Assembly (NCBI GenBank): GCA_963829955.1
Contig: CAWHKS010000009.1
Location: forward strand, 152,860 to 216,859
Reading direction: 5' to 3'
Source of the DNA: DASTFY01 sp963829955
GTDB lineage: Bacteria > Actinomycetota > Acidimicrobiia > Acidimicrobiales > Ilumatobacteraceae
DNA: 64,000 bases
In this document: positions 54,142 to 63,018 of the stretch, in pieces
How positions within the stretch are numbered: position 1 is the stretch's first letter
Layout of the letters: each line of letters opens with the position of its first letter
Position numbers and translations under genes: made by a program
The notes under the pieces: model-generated
The model's database searches: none
What the model saw: the letters and a program-made list of their open reading frames with translations, nothing else
Told to the model about the DNA's origin: nothing

Positions 54142-54502
54142 CCACCGTGTTCACAAGGCCCAACAGACTCGTGTCGGACTTGAGGTCCAACGAGCCGCCG
54201 GCCGGATCACCAACCGGTAGCGCAGTCCCGGCGTTGTGGGCTACCTCCCCCGGTCGGCCCGACGCGCGTTCTGGGGCGTGGTTCGGTTCGCACTCGCCGA
54301 GGACGGCTCGCCGGTTGTTCAGAGCGCAACAGGAGTTGGCGAAAGCGAGCACTCCATCGCCAGCGCCGGCGCGCAGTGGGAGATCAGCACGGCGGTACAG
54401 GACGTTTCCGTGTCGGGATAGTCGGACGCGGTGTTCGGACCCTGGTGGGGCACCTGATCGAAGGTTCGGTGACGTGGTCCGGGGGGTGCTAGAGACGGCG
54501 TG
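54142..54502. other. 361-base gap, nothing recognised
   Basis: Between the DUF456 and NIPSNAP genes. A short open frame (54,236-54,421) exists, but it has no family resemblance or ribosome site and I do not call it. Confidence 0.5.
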
Positions 54503-55171
54503 ATGTCCTACTGCTGCCCGGTGGTTGAGCTTCGCCAGTACACCGTCCGGCACGGCCAGCGAGACGTGTTGATCGAACTCTTCGACCGCGAGTTCATCGA
54601 GACGCAAGAAGCCGTCGGTATGGAAGTGATCGGACAGTTCCGTGATCTCGATCGCCCGGAGCGTTTCGTGTGGATGCGGGGCTTTCCAGACATGCAGCGT
54701 CGTCGTGAGGCCCTTGAGGCGTTCTACGGCGGGCCTGTCTGGAAGGCGCACGCCGTTGCCGCCAACGCCACGATGGTCGATGTCGACGATGTGCTGCTGC
54801 TGCGCCCGGTGGCCCCGTCGACGGGCTTCGAGCCTCAGCCTCGGCGGCCTGGACAGGGCGCCGTCATTGCGGCGGCCAACTTCGCAGTGACCGTCTGCTC
54901 GTTGAACGCGCCGGCGGACCGAGATGTGCTCGTGCGCACGCTGCTCCCTGCGCTCGCCGAGATGACGCCGGCGTCGTTGGCGACGTTCGTCGAGGAGCCG
55001 AGTGAGAACACGTTTCCGGCGCTCCCCGTTCGCGCCGGGGAACATGTCGTCGTGTGGGTCCAACGCGTCGTCGACGACAACTGGCCCGCGCCGATGGAGC
55101 TCAACCTGGCCCTCGACGCCCCGCCCCTTCAACTCCGCCTTGCGCCGACGGCGAGATCCCGGCTGCGCTGA
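54503..55171 (+). CDS. NIPSNAP family protein
   Basis: Dimeric alpha-beta-barrel (ferredoxin-like) protein of about 222 residues: VVELRQYTVRHGQRDVLIELFDREFIETQEAVG (54,524-54,620), GQFRDLDRPERFVWMRGFPDM, and a less conserved second half ending LRLAPTARSRLR. Role in bacteria is not well defined. Its last 40 codons and about 75 bases of flank are duplicated at 47290-47486. Confidence 0.82.
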   Translation: MSYCCPVVELRQYTVRHGQRDVLIELFDREFIETQEAVGMEVIGQFRDLDRPERFVWMRGFPDMQRRREALEAFYGGPVWKAHAVAANATMVDVDDVLLLRPVAPSTGFEPQPRRPGQGAVIAAANFAVTVCSLNAPADRDVLVRTLLPALAEMTPASLATFVEEPSENTFPALPVRAGEHVVVWVQRVVDDNWPAPMELNLALDAPPLQLRLAPTARSRLR

Positions 55172-55247
55172 ACGACACGTGGCGTGGTCCATGCCCGTCG
55201 TGACGACCGGATGGCACGACACCGATGACCGACGCCCGGTCCCGGCC
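55052..55247 (+). repeat. Direct repeat, copy 2: NIPSNAP 3' end plus flank
   Basis: The intact-gene copy of the ~197-base duplication seen at 47290-47486. Identity is high through the coding part and again over the last 50 bases (cgtcgtgacgaccggatggc), with a short divergent, indel-containing stretch between. Confidence 0.8.
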
Positions 55248-55351
55248 TTCGGTGCTACCCGGAGCGGCGGGTCACGCCGCTCGCTATGGGGCGCAGGTCG
55301 GTCCCCGAGTGCAGGCCGAATCTGGCGCAGGTCGTGTCGGCACCGCCTGGT

Positions 55352-56320
55352 TCAGTCCGTCAACCCAGTGCCGCGCAGCCGCTCGCTGGCATCGGTGACG
55401 ATCCGCTCGACGATGACCCCGGCGGGTTCGATGGTGTCGATCAGCCCCGCGGTCTGACCGGTGTAGAGGAACGCGTTGTCGGTGTCCCCGGCTTCGAGTG
55501 CTCGCCATGCGGATGCCGCCGCCTCAACATGGCGGTAGCGCAGCTCGCCCTCTCGCCCCGCCCAGGTCTCGTAGAACCGGTTGCGTTCGATGCGAGCGTA
55601 GGCACCGGGCCACACGGTTGAGTTGGCGATGTCGGGCAACTCCGTCACCACCGTGTTGTGGCCGTCGCTGTCGACGAGCAGCTGCTTGTACGCCTGGGGG
55701 ATCGACGCTTCGGTCGTGGCCAGGAATCGGGTACCGAACAGCGCGCCTTGCGCGCCGAGCATCAGGGCGGCGGCGAGGCCGGCGCCGTCAGCGAGCCCGC
55801 CTGCAGCGATCACCGGCACGGGCGCGATGGCGCGGGCCACCATCGGAACGAGCACCATCGTCCCCATGAGGCCGACATGTCCTCCGCCTTCGGTGCCTTC
55901 CGCGACGACCGCGTCGGCGCCGGCCTCAGCGGCGCGTGCGGCCTCGGGCACGGTGGACACCATGTGCAGCACCTTGGCGCCGGCATCGTGGGCCTGGGTG
56001 AAATACTCAGCGAGAGGCTGATCGGCTCTGGCCCATGCGGTCGACACGACCGGGGGGCGCGCCGCCAGGGTCGTGGCCCATTCGGCGTCACCTCCGCGGA
56101 ACAGCAGAAGGTTGAGACCGAACGGCCGATTGGTTCGGTCCCGGATGGCGGCGGCCAGCTGGGCGATCTCGCCGGGTGGACGGCCGCCGCAACCCTGGAT
56201 GCCGAGCCCGCCGGCGTCGGAGACCGCGGCGACGAGATCAGGGTTGGTCCCCAGACCCATCCCGCCGAGCACGACCGGATGGGTCATGCCGAACAACTCG
56301 CAGACCGGAGTTGTCAACAT
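55352..56320 (-). CDS. Nitronate monooxygenase / 2-nitropropane dioxygenase family
   Basis: FMN-binding TIM barrel of 322 residues: PVVLGGMGLGTNPDLVAAVSDAGGLG, FGLNLLLF, GADAVVAEGTEGGGHVG, IAAGGLADGAGLAAALMLGAQGALFGTRF. The glycine-rich EGTEGGGHVG and AAGG segments bind FMN. ATG at 56320 (LTTPVCELFGMTHP) chosen over a longer reading. Oxidises alkyl nitronates such as propionate-3-nitronate; closely related members act as enoyl reductases, so the substrate is not certain. Confidence 0.87.
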   Translation of the reverse strand: MLTTPVCELFGMTHPVVLGGMGLGTNPDLVAAVSDAGGLGIQGCGGRPPGEIAQLAAAIRDRTNRPFGLNLLLFRGGDAEWATTLAARPPVVSTAWARADQPLAEYFTQAHDAGAKVLHMVSTVPEAARAAEAGADAVVAEGTEGGGHVGLMGTMVLVPMVARAIAPVPVIAAGGLADGAGLAAALMLGAQGALFGTRFLATTEASIPQAYKQLLVDSDGHNTVVTELPDIANSTVWPGAYARIERNRFYETWAGREGELRYRHVEAAASAWRALEAGDTDNAFLYTGQTAGLIDTIEPAGVIVERIVTDASERLRGTGLTD

Positions 56321-56393
56321 GTCGACCGCATGCCGCATCGCTGGTGCGGACCCGTCTCGCCTGACACCCCACATGCAGGGCGGCCGATCAGGA

Positions 56394-57134
56394 TCATCGA
56401 GCTTCGCCCACCGCGTTCGCCGCCGAGTCTGCGAGGACTTGGGCGAGGGTGTCAGGCATGGAGAGAAAAGGCGAGTGACTCGCGGTCAACTCGACCACGC
56501 GATTGGCGTTCTTCGCCATCTGCCGTTGGTGCCACACCGGGATGGTGCAGTCCTCGGTGCACACGACGTACGTCGTCGGCTTGGATGCCCAAGCGAGATG
56601 ACGCGGTACTTGCGTAAACGATGCCGTCGGCTGCTGACCCAGTCGCTCCAGCGACCACTGTTGCACCGCCGGATCACAGTCTCCGTACAGGGCGCTCACG
56701 ATACCGTCACCTTCGAGGTACATCGCGGACTCGTCGTCGGTGAATCGCACACATCCGAGCAGCTCTGACTTCGCCGCACCCTCAGGTCGGCGTTGCCCAC
56801 TCCAGTGGTCCATCAGCGATTGCCCGGCCATTGGCATGAAAGCACACACATACACCATCGCCGCGACGGCCTCATGCGAGCCGGCCTCGGTGATCACCAT
56901 CCCGCCGTAGCTATGACCGACGAGCAGGGTCGGCTCGCCGATCACATCGAGGCGCGTTGCCACTGCATCCGCATCACGATGGAGGTCGCCGAACGGCTCC
57001 GGCGAGTCGCCATGGCCCGGAAGGTCCATCGCCTTCGGCTGGTAGCCGCTGGACCACAGCGGCGCCAGCACACGATCCCAACACCACGCACCGTGCCACG
57101 CCCCGTGCACGAGCAGCACGCGAGAGATCGCCAC
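56394..57134 (-). CDS. Alpha/beta hydrolase (esterase-like)
   Basis: Hydrolase of 246 residues in the salicylate-esterase/PNAE-like group: LLVHGAWHGAWCWD (oxyanion hole), LPGHGDSPEP, nucleophile Ser in VGHSYGGMVIT, Asp in TEDCTIPV and catalytic His in TASHSPFLSMP. GTG at 57134 or 57146 are both plausible starts. Probably hydrolyses a small ester. Confidence 0.83.
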   Translation of the reverse strand: MAISRVLLVHGAWHGAWCWDRVLAPLWSSGYQPKAMDLPGHGDSPEPFGDLHRDADAVATRLDVIGEPTLLVGHSYGGMVITEAGSHEAVAAMVYVCAFMPMAGQSLMDHWSGQRRPEGAAKSELLGCVRFTDDESAMYLEGDGIVSALYGDCDPAVQQWSLERLGQQPTASFTQVPRHLAWASKPTTYVVCTEDCTIPVWHQRQMAKNANRVVELTASHSPFLSMPDTLAQVLADSAANAVGEAR

Positions 57135-57280
57135 CGCCGACGACACTACGCCGCGCAAGGCGAGACAGCAGGTGCCGTCCAGATCGAGTCCTCTGGTTGC
57201 AGCCGCCGAAGCCGCGGTGTCCCAGAACATGCACCTCGGAACCCGCATGCGCGCGGGATTGGACCGTCCCCGAGGTGCCG

Positions 57281-58427
57281 TTAGGAGGCAGACGGCGCGC
57301 TCTCGCTCGGCCCGCTGCGAGCAAGCTTGAGGTGCAGGGTGGCCGAGGCGCGTGCGTCGCCGCCGGGAACGGCGTGGGCGTACTTGTCGAGCGTGGTGGA
57401 CACTCGTCGGTGGTCGAGCCGGCGTGAGACGACCACGATCGGGACACCGGCGTCGAGCATCTCGGTGGCCATAAAGTGGCGGAGGTCGTGAAGCCGGAAC
57501 GATCGGAGTCCGGCGGCGCGGCGATGGCGCAGGAAGGCCTTTGTCACTCTGTTCGGCTTCCACGCGGTGGTCCCGCCGTCGTCGCTGAACACGAACCCGT
57601 CGGCCTTCGTACCGGAACTCTCTGCATGGTCAGCGAGCACGGCGAACGAGCCCTGATCGAGGTCGACGACATGACTGCGCTTGGTCTTCGTGGTCGTGAG
57701 CACCGGGCCGTGTGGTCCTTCGACCCAACCGGCACAGAACGAGACCCGGCACGTGTCGAAGTAGACGTTGTGCCAACGCAACCCGAGCAGCTGTGCACGC
57801 CGGGCGCCCGTAATCGCCGCGAGATAGAGGAAGACGTGCAGCGCCGGCTCACGGTCGCGAACGTGATCAAGCAACTGCGTCAGCTCGTCCGGCGTCGGCG
57901 GGCGCAGCTCGGCACTGGAAGCAACGACACGGTGGGCGCGTTCAGCTGGGTTGTCCCAGATCCATCCCCATCGCATCGCCTGCGCGAGGGCGGAGCGGAG
58001 CACGACGTGGACACGAGCGAGCGTTCCCGGCGACAACGGTTGACCTTTCACTCCCCCGCCGCGACGCAGCGTCGCGTAGGGACGCGTCGATGACGTCCGG
58101 CGTGACCTCCCCGACGGCGAGGTGTCCAAGATGTAGATGGAGGTAGCGGTCGAGCACCGATCGGGTCTGCCGGACCGTTGTGGGCGCCCAGCCAGCTTCG
58201 GCGACCGCGAACCACGCCTCGAGCAGCTCGCTGACGGGCGAGCGGACTCCGACTGTCCGAACAGCACGTGCCGAGACGACCATGGTCGCGAGCTCACGTT
58301 CGGCCTCGGCGCGGTTGCCGCGAACGGTGGTGGTGCGATCGATCCGACGGCCCGTGTCAGGGTCCGTGCCGATGAACACGCGCAGCTCGAAGGAGCCAGG
58401 ACTTCGCTGACGGAGCGACCCTTGCAT
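57281..58427 (-). pseudogene. Tyrosine recombinase (phage-type integrase), one frameshift
   Basis: The N-terminal SAM-like/Arm region (FELRVFIGTDPDTGRR, WAPTTVRQTRSVLDRYLHLHL) runs from 58427; a shift near 58,080 leads to the catalytic domain: AAITGARRAQLLGLRW (first Arg), RLHDLRHFMATEML (His and second Arg), VSRRLDHRRVSTTLDKYAH with the His and nucleophile Tyr. Total about 380 residues. It starts 142 bases from a partial tRNA-Gly gene, the typical place for an integrase beside its attachment site. If the frameshift is real, the enzyme is dead. Confidence 0.82.
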
Positions 58428-58547
58428 CGTACGATCGTGCCCGATCGAGAGATGTCCGATCGAGAGGGCCCCGTGGGCAAGGCCGTGGGCACCGTGGGCA
58501 GCGCAGCGCCCGTCGGAGAGACGGCGACCGCTGCTGACCTGCGATCG

Positions 58548-58581
58548 CTTGAGCGGACGACGGGCTTGAGCGGACGACGGG
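58548..58581. repeat. 17-bp tandem duplication at the tRNA-Gly 3' end
   Basis: cttgagcggacgacggg occurs twice head to tail (58548-58564 and 58565-58581). On the opposite strand it is the acceptor-stem end and flank of the tRNA fragment (CCCGTCGTCCGCTCAAG). It may mark the recombination core or a slip at the junction. Confidence 0.75.
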
Positions 58582-58610
58582 ATTCGAACCCGCGACCCTC
58601 ACCTTGGCAA
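58569..58610 (-). tRNA. Partial tRNA-Gly(GCC): 3' half only (attachment-site duplicate)
   Basis: On this strand the sequence reads from the anticodon loop TTGCCAA (anticodon GCC) through the variable region, T arm (GGGTTCGAATCCC) to the 3' acceptor strand CGTCCGC and discriminator T. The 5' half is absent: upstream is a run of T's and unrelated DNA. A 3' half alone is what integration by a tyrosine recombinase leaves as the duplicated att site. It is not a functional tRNA gene. Confidence 0.75.
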
Positions 58611-59165
58611 AAAAAGGTCATGGAACTGCTCCGCTGGCTCGGCTTCAGTCCGCTGAGCACGCTCTACTCCGCCAGTCCGTCCACCCAGACCGCAGAGTCC
58701 GCCCCTCTCCGCTGGCCGACGTTGAACGCGTTAAACCTCTACCAACGACAGTGCCGGGCTTGGCGATGACGGAAGCTGGGGTTCCGGGCGGCGATCTGTG
58801 CGCTCGCGGGTGCGGTGCCGATCGCGCATATCGGCCAGTACCGAGGTCGCCGTGGGCGTCCTGCCACCCAGGGACGACAGGATCGGATCCCGCGGCGACG
58901 GACGGTGACGATGGATGGCTCTCATTCGTGCGGGTCCGAGGGCCCGGTCGGTTGCGACGCGAGCCTCACTGTCGACGTCGTTCTGGCGCGACGGACTCAT
59001 CGCCGAACTGCACACGGAACCGTCGATCCGTCGCACCCGGGCGGTCAGCGCGGGCGATCCTCCATCAGGGGCAATAGGCGCTCGTGGATCCGGGGGGGTA
59101 CCGGCTCGATTACAACGGCGGGTGCTCAGTGGGCATCCTCGCCACGGTGACGGTCGCGTCGAACG
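58611..59165. other. 555-base region with a decayed coding fragment
   Basis: No intact gene. Around 58,820-58,950, with frame changes, it reads IAHIGQYR ... AATDGDDGWLSFVRVRG, which resembles the frame at 61,427-61,560 (LIAQSGKYR ... AARDGDDRWLLLARVHG). Both look like relics of the same small gene, of unknown family. Confidence 0.4.
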
Positions 59166-60660
59166 TCAGCCCACGACCACGGATTCTCCGGTGGCGGCGT
59201 CCCAGATTCGCAACGTCTTGTCGTTCGAGGCGGACACGATCCAGGTGCCATCGGGTGCCACCCCACACCCTTGTACCCATTCGGTGTGGCCTTCGAGGGT
59301 TCGCCGCGTGTCGCCGGTGGCGACATCCCAGATCCGCAACGTCTTGTCGTTCGAGGCGGACAGGACACAGGTGCCATCGGGTGCCACCGCACACCCTTGC
59401 ACCCACTCGGTGTGGCCTTCGAGGGTTCGCCGCGTGTCGCCGGTGGCGACATCCCAGATCCGCAACGTCTTGTCTCTCGAGGCGGACACGATCCAGGTGC
59501 CATCGGGTGCCACCGCACACCCGTACACCGCCTCGGTGTGGCCCTGCAGGGTTCGCCGCGTGTCGCCGGTGGCGACATCCCAGATCCGCAACGTCTTGTC
59601 GTCAGAGGCGGACACGACCCAGGTGCCATCGGGTGCCACCGCACACCCGTCCACCGCCTCGGTGTGGCCCTGCAGGGTTCGCCGCGTGTCGCCGGTGGCG
59701 ACATCCCAGATCCGCAACGTCTTGTCGTGCGAGGCGGACACGATCCAGGTGCCATCGGGTGCCACCGGACACCCGTACACCGCCTCGGTGTGGCCCTGCA
59801 GGGTTCGCCGCGTGTCGCCGGTGGCGACATCCCAGATCCGCAACGTCTTGTCTCGCGAGGCGGACACGATCCAGGTGCCATCGGGTGCCACCGCACACCC
59901 GTACACCGCCTCGGTGTGGCCCTGCAGGGTTCGCCGCGTGTCGCCGGTGGCGACATCCCAGATCCGCAACGTCTTGTCGGCGGAGGCGGACACGATCCGG
60001 GTGCCATCGGGTGCCACCGCACACCCGCCCACATAGTCGGCATGGCCTTTGAGGACGGACAGCTCTGGGTTTCGGTGACTGGCTCCGTGTGACCGTGGCC
60101 GGCGTTTGCGCCGGTTGTGCTGGCTTGGTCGCGGTCTGTGGGCTGGCAGGCGCAGCCGGAGCCGGGGTGAGGCGTAGCAGGAGGCGGTCGATATCCGTAT
60201 GGAAGTCAGGGTCGTAGCGGACCTGGGTCCCGTTGCGATATGCCAGGTCGGTCAGCGACTCTGGCAGCTGATTCGGCTGAGGGATAGTTGCTCCGTCGAC
60301 CAGCAACGGGACGACCGGGATCTCCCGGCGCAAGGCCGCTTCGATCTCCAACCGCACGAAGTCGCCGGCCTGGTCGAGGCGCCGCTGACCGTGCTCATCG
60401 ACCGCGTCGACCCAGCGCCGGCCGATGACCACCAACACGACGTCACACTCGGTCATCATCCGATCGATGTGGTCTCGGAAGTCGACTCCAAACGGGATCG
60501 CATCGATGTCGAAGAACACGTGGTCGGCCCCGAACTGATTGGCGAGCCGATCGCGGATCCGTCCCGCGATGCTGATCGAGTCCTCACGCCGGTACGACAG
60601 GAACACTCGCGGCGCATCGCCACTCCCCAGGCCCACAGTACGAAGAGTACGGCTCCGCAC
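59166..60660 (-). pseudogene. TIR-WD40 protein with seven near-identical repeats, one frameshift at the linker
   Basis: The N-terminal part (from ATG 60660; later in-frame GTGs are possible) is a TIR domain: VFLSYRREDS, VFFDIDAIPFGVDF, VVLVVIGRRWV and FVRLEIEAAL, with Glu 105 in the NADase catalytic position. A Pro/Ala/Thr-rich linker follows. Near 60,040-60,110 the frame changes once, then seven WD40 blades follow, each 42 residues (SADKTLRIWDVATGDTRRTL is the core), ending at 59166. Seven blades make a complete propeller. The repeats are almost identical in DNA (period exactly 126). TIR domains in bacterial defence cleave NAD+; the propeller would be the recognition part. The frameshift could be error or phase variation, or could separate TIR and propeller as two proteins. 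Confidence 0.78.
59185..60066. repeat. Seven tandem 126-bp WD40-coding repeats
   Basis: Units begin at 59185, 59311, 59437, 59563, 59689, 59815 and 59941, each exactly 126 bases. The five middle units are nearly identical; the outermost one at 59185 is the most diverged (ctccggtggcggcgtccc). One codon per unit varies strongly (59223, 59349, 59475, 59601, 59727, 59853, 59979). Confidence 0.9.
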
Positions 60661-61698
60661 CCGACGTCGTCGCCAGACCGCAACGTGTCGTCCACGACAC
60701 CTATCTGATGCCGATCTGGGAGCAACCGAGCTTCTCGCATGGCCGACGCCGAGTCGGCGGTCCGGGTCACCGGCCGTTGAGCAATCGGTCGCGCCGCAAC
60801 GCCGCTAGAGCTGCCGTTCACCACGCAGACACCGGCGAGCGTCGCAACTCGACCACGTTGGGGCTGTCATCGGGCAGCACCGTCGCGCGCCCGGCCGATG
60901 AGTCTGCCCAGACCACGCAGCCGAGATGCTCGACCTCTTCCCCGACTGCCGGCTCGCCGTCCTGCCCGCCACCCGCCACCGAGACCATGCAACGCACCGA
61001 TGAACTCCGGGCGCTCGTGGGCCCGTCCCTTCCGTAGCGACCCGTCGACATCAGCCTGCTCAGGTACGCATAGCCGCCGACGAAACGCGCTCACAGCTCT
61101 GTAGTAGCCGACCCGATTCGGCGATCTGGACGGGTGAGCCGCGGTACCGAACTGCCCGCCAGAATGACCTTCGCACGGCCGGGCGGTCAGACCATTCCGA
61201 ACGCCACGTCGGGGTGTGCCGGCGGGCGGCGGAGCGGTCGTTCGACCAGTCGACAACGTACGCGCTGCCCGCAGTGACGCAGGCGGTCGCGGAAAGCGAC
61301 CGGACGCACCTCGACTCACGGCGCGGGGATCAGTGGACGTCGGGCGGCCCAGGGCAAATCGGATCGGCGCTCCGACCTGCCGGTAGCAGGTTCGCCGTGA
61401 GGGCGTCGATCCCGATTACCGCTCTGCCGGCGTTGATCGCCCAGTCCGGCAAGTACCGCTTGGCCTTGGCGCCAGGGACTGGCTGTGATCTTGCGGCGAG
61501 GGACGGTGACGACCGGTGGTTGTTGCTGGCACGGGTCCATGGTCTGTATGGGAAGGCGCGGGCTGATGTCCGACCCGGTCGAGGGCGGTGCGTGCAACGA
61601 GGACGGCCTGGTCGGCCGCCCCGAGCGAGCCGGGGGTTTGGCGCCGTTGCCGACGTCGTCGCGTTCGGCGAGGCCGTCGCGTGCTACGCGGAGGGGTC
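60661..61698. other. 1,038-base region without a supported gene
   Basis: Upstream of the TIR-WD40 gene and up to the MDR dehydrogenase. A reverse-strand frame at 60,818-61,051 reads VSVAGGGQDGEPAVGEEVEH then CVVWADSSAGRATVLPDD, which looks protein-like, but I cannot place it. At 61,427-61,560 a forward frame reads LPALIAQSGKYRLALAPG then AARDGDDRWLLLARVHG, related to the relic at 58.8-58.95 kb. Decayed genes are likely. Confidence 0.45.
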
Positions 61699-62823
61699 AT
61701 GAACGACGGGCCGACGGCCGCGACCACGGGGCTGCCCGCCATGATGCGCGCCGCTGTGCTGACGGGGCGGGGCGGCCCTGAGGTGCTTGTCGTCCGCGAG
61801 GACGTGGCGGTCCCGTCGGTCGGTCCGGGCGAGGTGCTGATCGCGGTGTCGGCGTGTGGGGTGAACAACACCGACATCAACACCAGGGTCGGCTGGTACA
61901 GCCGATCGGTGACCGGCGGGACGTCGGGCGAGGGGTTCGCCGAGGCCCGGGTCGAGGACTCGACGTGGGGGCCTGGCGAGTTCAGGTTCCCGCGCATCCA
62001 GGGCGCCGACCCGTGCGGCCGGGTGGTCTCGGTGGGCCGCGAGGTCGACGCGGGGCTGCTCGGGCGGCGCGTCGTGGTCGACCCTTGGCTGCGTGATCCC
62101 GACGACCCCGGCGACCGGGCGCGTGCGGGCTACCTCGGTAGCGAGCTGGACGGCGGATTCGCCGAGTACTGCGCGGTGCCGGCCGCCAACGTCTACCCGA
62201 TCGTGCGCGATGAGCTCGGCGATGTCGAGCTGGCGGCGTTGGCGTGCTCGTGGTCGACGGCTGCGTACATGCTGCACCGCGTTGACCTCGGCGCCGGGCA
62301 GCGCATCGCTATCACCGGCGCGTCCGGTGGCGTGGGGAGCGCGCTGGTCTCGCTGGCCGCGCTGCGTGGCGCCACCGTCGTGGCCGTCGCGGGCGCGGCG
62401 AAGCGGGACGCGGTGGCGGCGCTCGGGGCCGACGCCGTCGTGGCCCGAGGCACCAACGGCACCCCGGAGCGGTGCCACGATGCCGCCGGCGGCGCACTCG
62501 ACGTGGTGGCCGACGTCGTCGGCGGCGCCGACTTCGGCGGCTGGCTCGACGTCCTGCGGCGGGGCGGACGCTACGTCACCTCGGGGGCGATCGCGGGGCC
62601 GATCGTCGAGCTCGACCTCCGCACGCTGTACCTCAACGACTTGGAACTGATCGGGGCGACCGTCTTCGAGCCGCAGGTCTTCGCCGACCTGGTGGGGCTG
62701 GTGAACGCCGGCTTTGTACGTCCACCGGTCGCCGCGACGTTCCCCCTCGATGAGATCGGCGCAGCTCAGGAGATGTTCGGCCGCAAGGAACACGTCGGCG
62801 CGATCGTGATCACCATCGCCTGA
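61699..62823 (+). CDS. Zinc-dependent-type MDR alcohol dehydrogenase / quinone oxidoreductase
   Basis: Medium-chain dehydrogenase of 374 residues: GPGEVLIAVSACGVNNTDINTRVGWY (61,825-61,905), GADPCGRVVSVG, and nucleotide motif ITGASGGVGSALVSLAA typical of the quinone oxidoreductase side. No structural-zinc cysteine lobe. The ATG at 61699 follows GAGGGG. Intact and apparently monocistronic; substrate unknown. Confidence 0.87.
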   Translation: MNDGPTAATTGLPAMMRAAVLTGRGGPEVLVVREDVAVPSVGPGEVLIAVSACGVNNTDINTRVGWYSRSVTGGTSGEGFAEARVEDSTWGPGEFRFPRIQGADPCGRVVSVGREVDAGLLGRRVVVDPWLRDPDDPGDRARAGYLGSELDGGFAEYCAVPAANVYPIVRDELGDVELAALACSWSTAAYMLHRVDLGAGQRIAITGASGGVGSALVSLAALRGATVVAVAGAAKRDAVAALGADAVVARGTNGTPERCHDAAGGALDVVADVVGGADFGGWLDVLRRGGRYVTSGAIAGPIVELDLRTLYLNDLELIGATVFEPQVFADLVGLVNAGFVRPPVAATFPLDEIGAAQEMFGRKEHVGAIVITIA

Positions 62824-63018
62824 TCGACGACGATGCGGAGCTCGTCGAGACGGCGAGCGTGCCCTTCGGCGCAGGCCGGCTGGCGACGCACCACCCTGGA
62901 AGAGAGCCATGAGGCCATACACGACGAAACTCACCGTTGCGAAGCCGCGTACGGCCCTCGATCCAGAGTTGAACGTTTCGGACGTCGCTCAGGCGGAAGC
63001 TGGGCGGGCGTTGTCAGG

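Noticed and set aside
58569..58610. Functional tRNA gene
   Set aside because: The D arm, 5' acceptor strand and 5' anticodon stem are missing.
59185..60066. CRISPR-like array
   Set aside because: Repeats are contiguous, 126 bp long and coding, with no spacers.
59271..60092. Long open frames on the forward strand and two other reverse frames across the WD40 repeats
   Set aside because: The exact 126-base period keeps all frames open; only the reverse frame ending at 59166 gives WD40 signatures.
61588..61698. N-terminal extension of the MDR dehydrogenase
   Set aside because: Arg-rich non-family sequence; the ATG at 61699 has a GAGGGG site.
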